The notes beneath the pieces were generated by a model, which made no database searches, was not told where the DNA came from, and was given only the letters and a program-made list of their open reading frames with translations. Below, piece by piece: positions 63,598 through 64,000 of a DNA stretch of 64,000 nucleotides. The stretch is from Chlorocebus sabaeus (lineage: Eukaryota; Chordata; Mammalia; Primates; Cercopithecidae): assembly GCF_047675955.1 (NCBI RefSeq), contig NC_132927.1, forward strand, positions 67,375,702-67,439,701, read 5' to 3'. Within the stretch, counting starts at the first letter, position 1. Each line of letters begins with the position of its first letter. Made by a program: the position numbers and the translations under genes.

Positions 63598-64000
63598 AAA
63601 AGCAGCAAACCCAGCCAACTGGAAGTGAAGCAGCTGCTCCTCACTAATTTGCTGTCAAGGAGCTGAGCAAATGGAGGCACCAACCTCCCTCCTCCTGAGG
63701 CCTCCTCTTCTCTCTGGGGTTTCCACATTTATTGCATTACTGCATTTGGTTTGTGGGGTTGACAGTTCCGCAGGACTTCAGGCTGGAGGTAGGAAATGGG
63801 TCCACTGTGGGCATAGCTGCTTGTTAATTCCTGGCAGATTAGGCTTTGTGTGAATGGCATGGCTTTTTTCAACCACGAGTTCTCTGAGGCCTGAAGAAAG
63901 TGCTGGTGGAAGGCCATGTTGCCCAGGCCAAAGAAAGTGTCCTGTTACACGGGCGTTGGTTGTAACTCACTCTGATTCTGTGGTTAATCTGAAGAAAATC
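63598..64000. other. Unique sequence to the window end
   Basis: No exon or repeat recognised; frames at 63671-63853 and 63729-63917 have no known domain. Confidence 0.5.

Overview
This window is primate nuclear DNA, most likely from an Old World monkey (macaque, baboon or green monkey type). The organism call rests on Alu biology. More than 75 Alu copies cover roughly a third of the 64 kb. The youngest copies (330-640, 19195-19498, 61512-61806) carry the AluY variants I associate with cercopithecid AluYRa elements, for example the end reading GGCTTGAGCC where human AluY usually has GGCGTGAGCC. That species call comes from recognised motifs and was not tested by a search.

I find no protein-coding exon, rRNA, tRNA, snRNA gene or CRISPR array that I can support. 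The long open frames are Alu antisense reading, purine/pyrimidine tracts or chance frames. The window therefore reads as intronic or intergenic DNA of an Alu-rich isochore.

Layout. 0.9-3 kb: an old antisense L2 broken by an Alu and a MER5A. 3.3-7 kb: Alus inside a large imperfect inverted repeat (arms about 3940-4170 and 5985-6182), including an Alu with a 34-bp block in the wrong orientation. 7.5-9.8 kb: a HAL1/L1M fragment filled with head-to-tail Alus. 10.3-12.3 kb: Alu fragments, duplications and a MADE1 MITE fragment. 12.7-15.2 kb: an antisense L2 holding a MER2, then an Alu whose purine-rich tail, including (GGAA)18, is split by two further nested Alus. 16-20 kb: antisense L1M and a MaLR LTR hit by two Alus at the same site. 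21-24.3 kb: L2 fragments and a MER2 containing an Alu and a MER1A. 24.6-29 kb: mostly unique DNA with an Alu/L1-like composite. 29-46 kb: many Alus, L1M 3' ends, L2, MIR, MER20 and a Tigger-like element. 46.7-48.3 kb: unique. 48.6-50.3 kb: antisense L1M carrying a CpG-rich solo class I LTR and a MaLR LTR. 50.3-51.9 kb: an expanded Alu and a tandem Alu pair. 52.1-53.9 kb: two old hAT copies and the only non-repetitive CpG/GC-box cluster. 55-58.6 kb: three LTR-type segments. 58.8-63.6 kb: Alus, L1 and L2 fragments.

Nothing here looks like a new coding system. The interest is in insertion history and rearrangement: perfect target-site duplications that date insertions relative to each other, template-switch-like patches between repeats, tandemly expanded Alus, a lineage-restricted-looking solo LTR, and non-B-DNA tracts. 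Family names are recognised from memory of consensus features. Boundaries are good to a few bases where target-site duplications are given, otherwise to about 10-30 bases.
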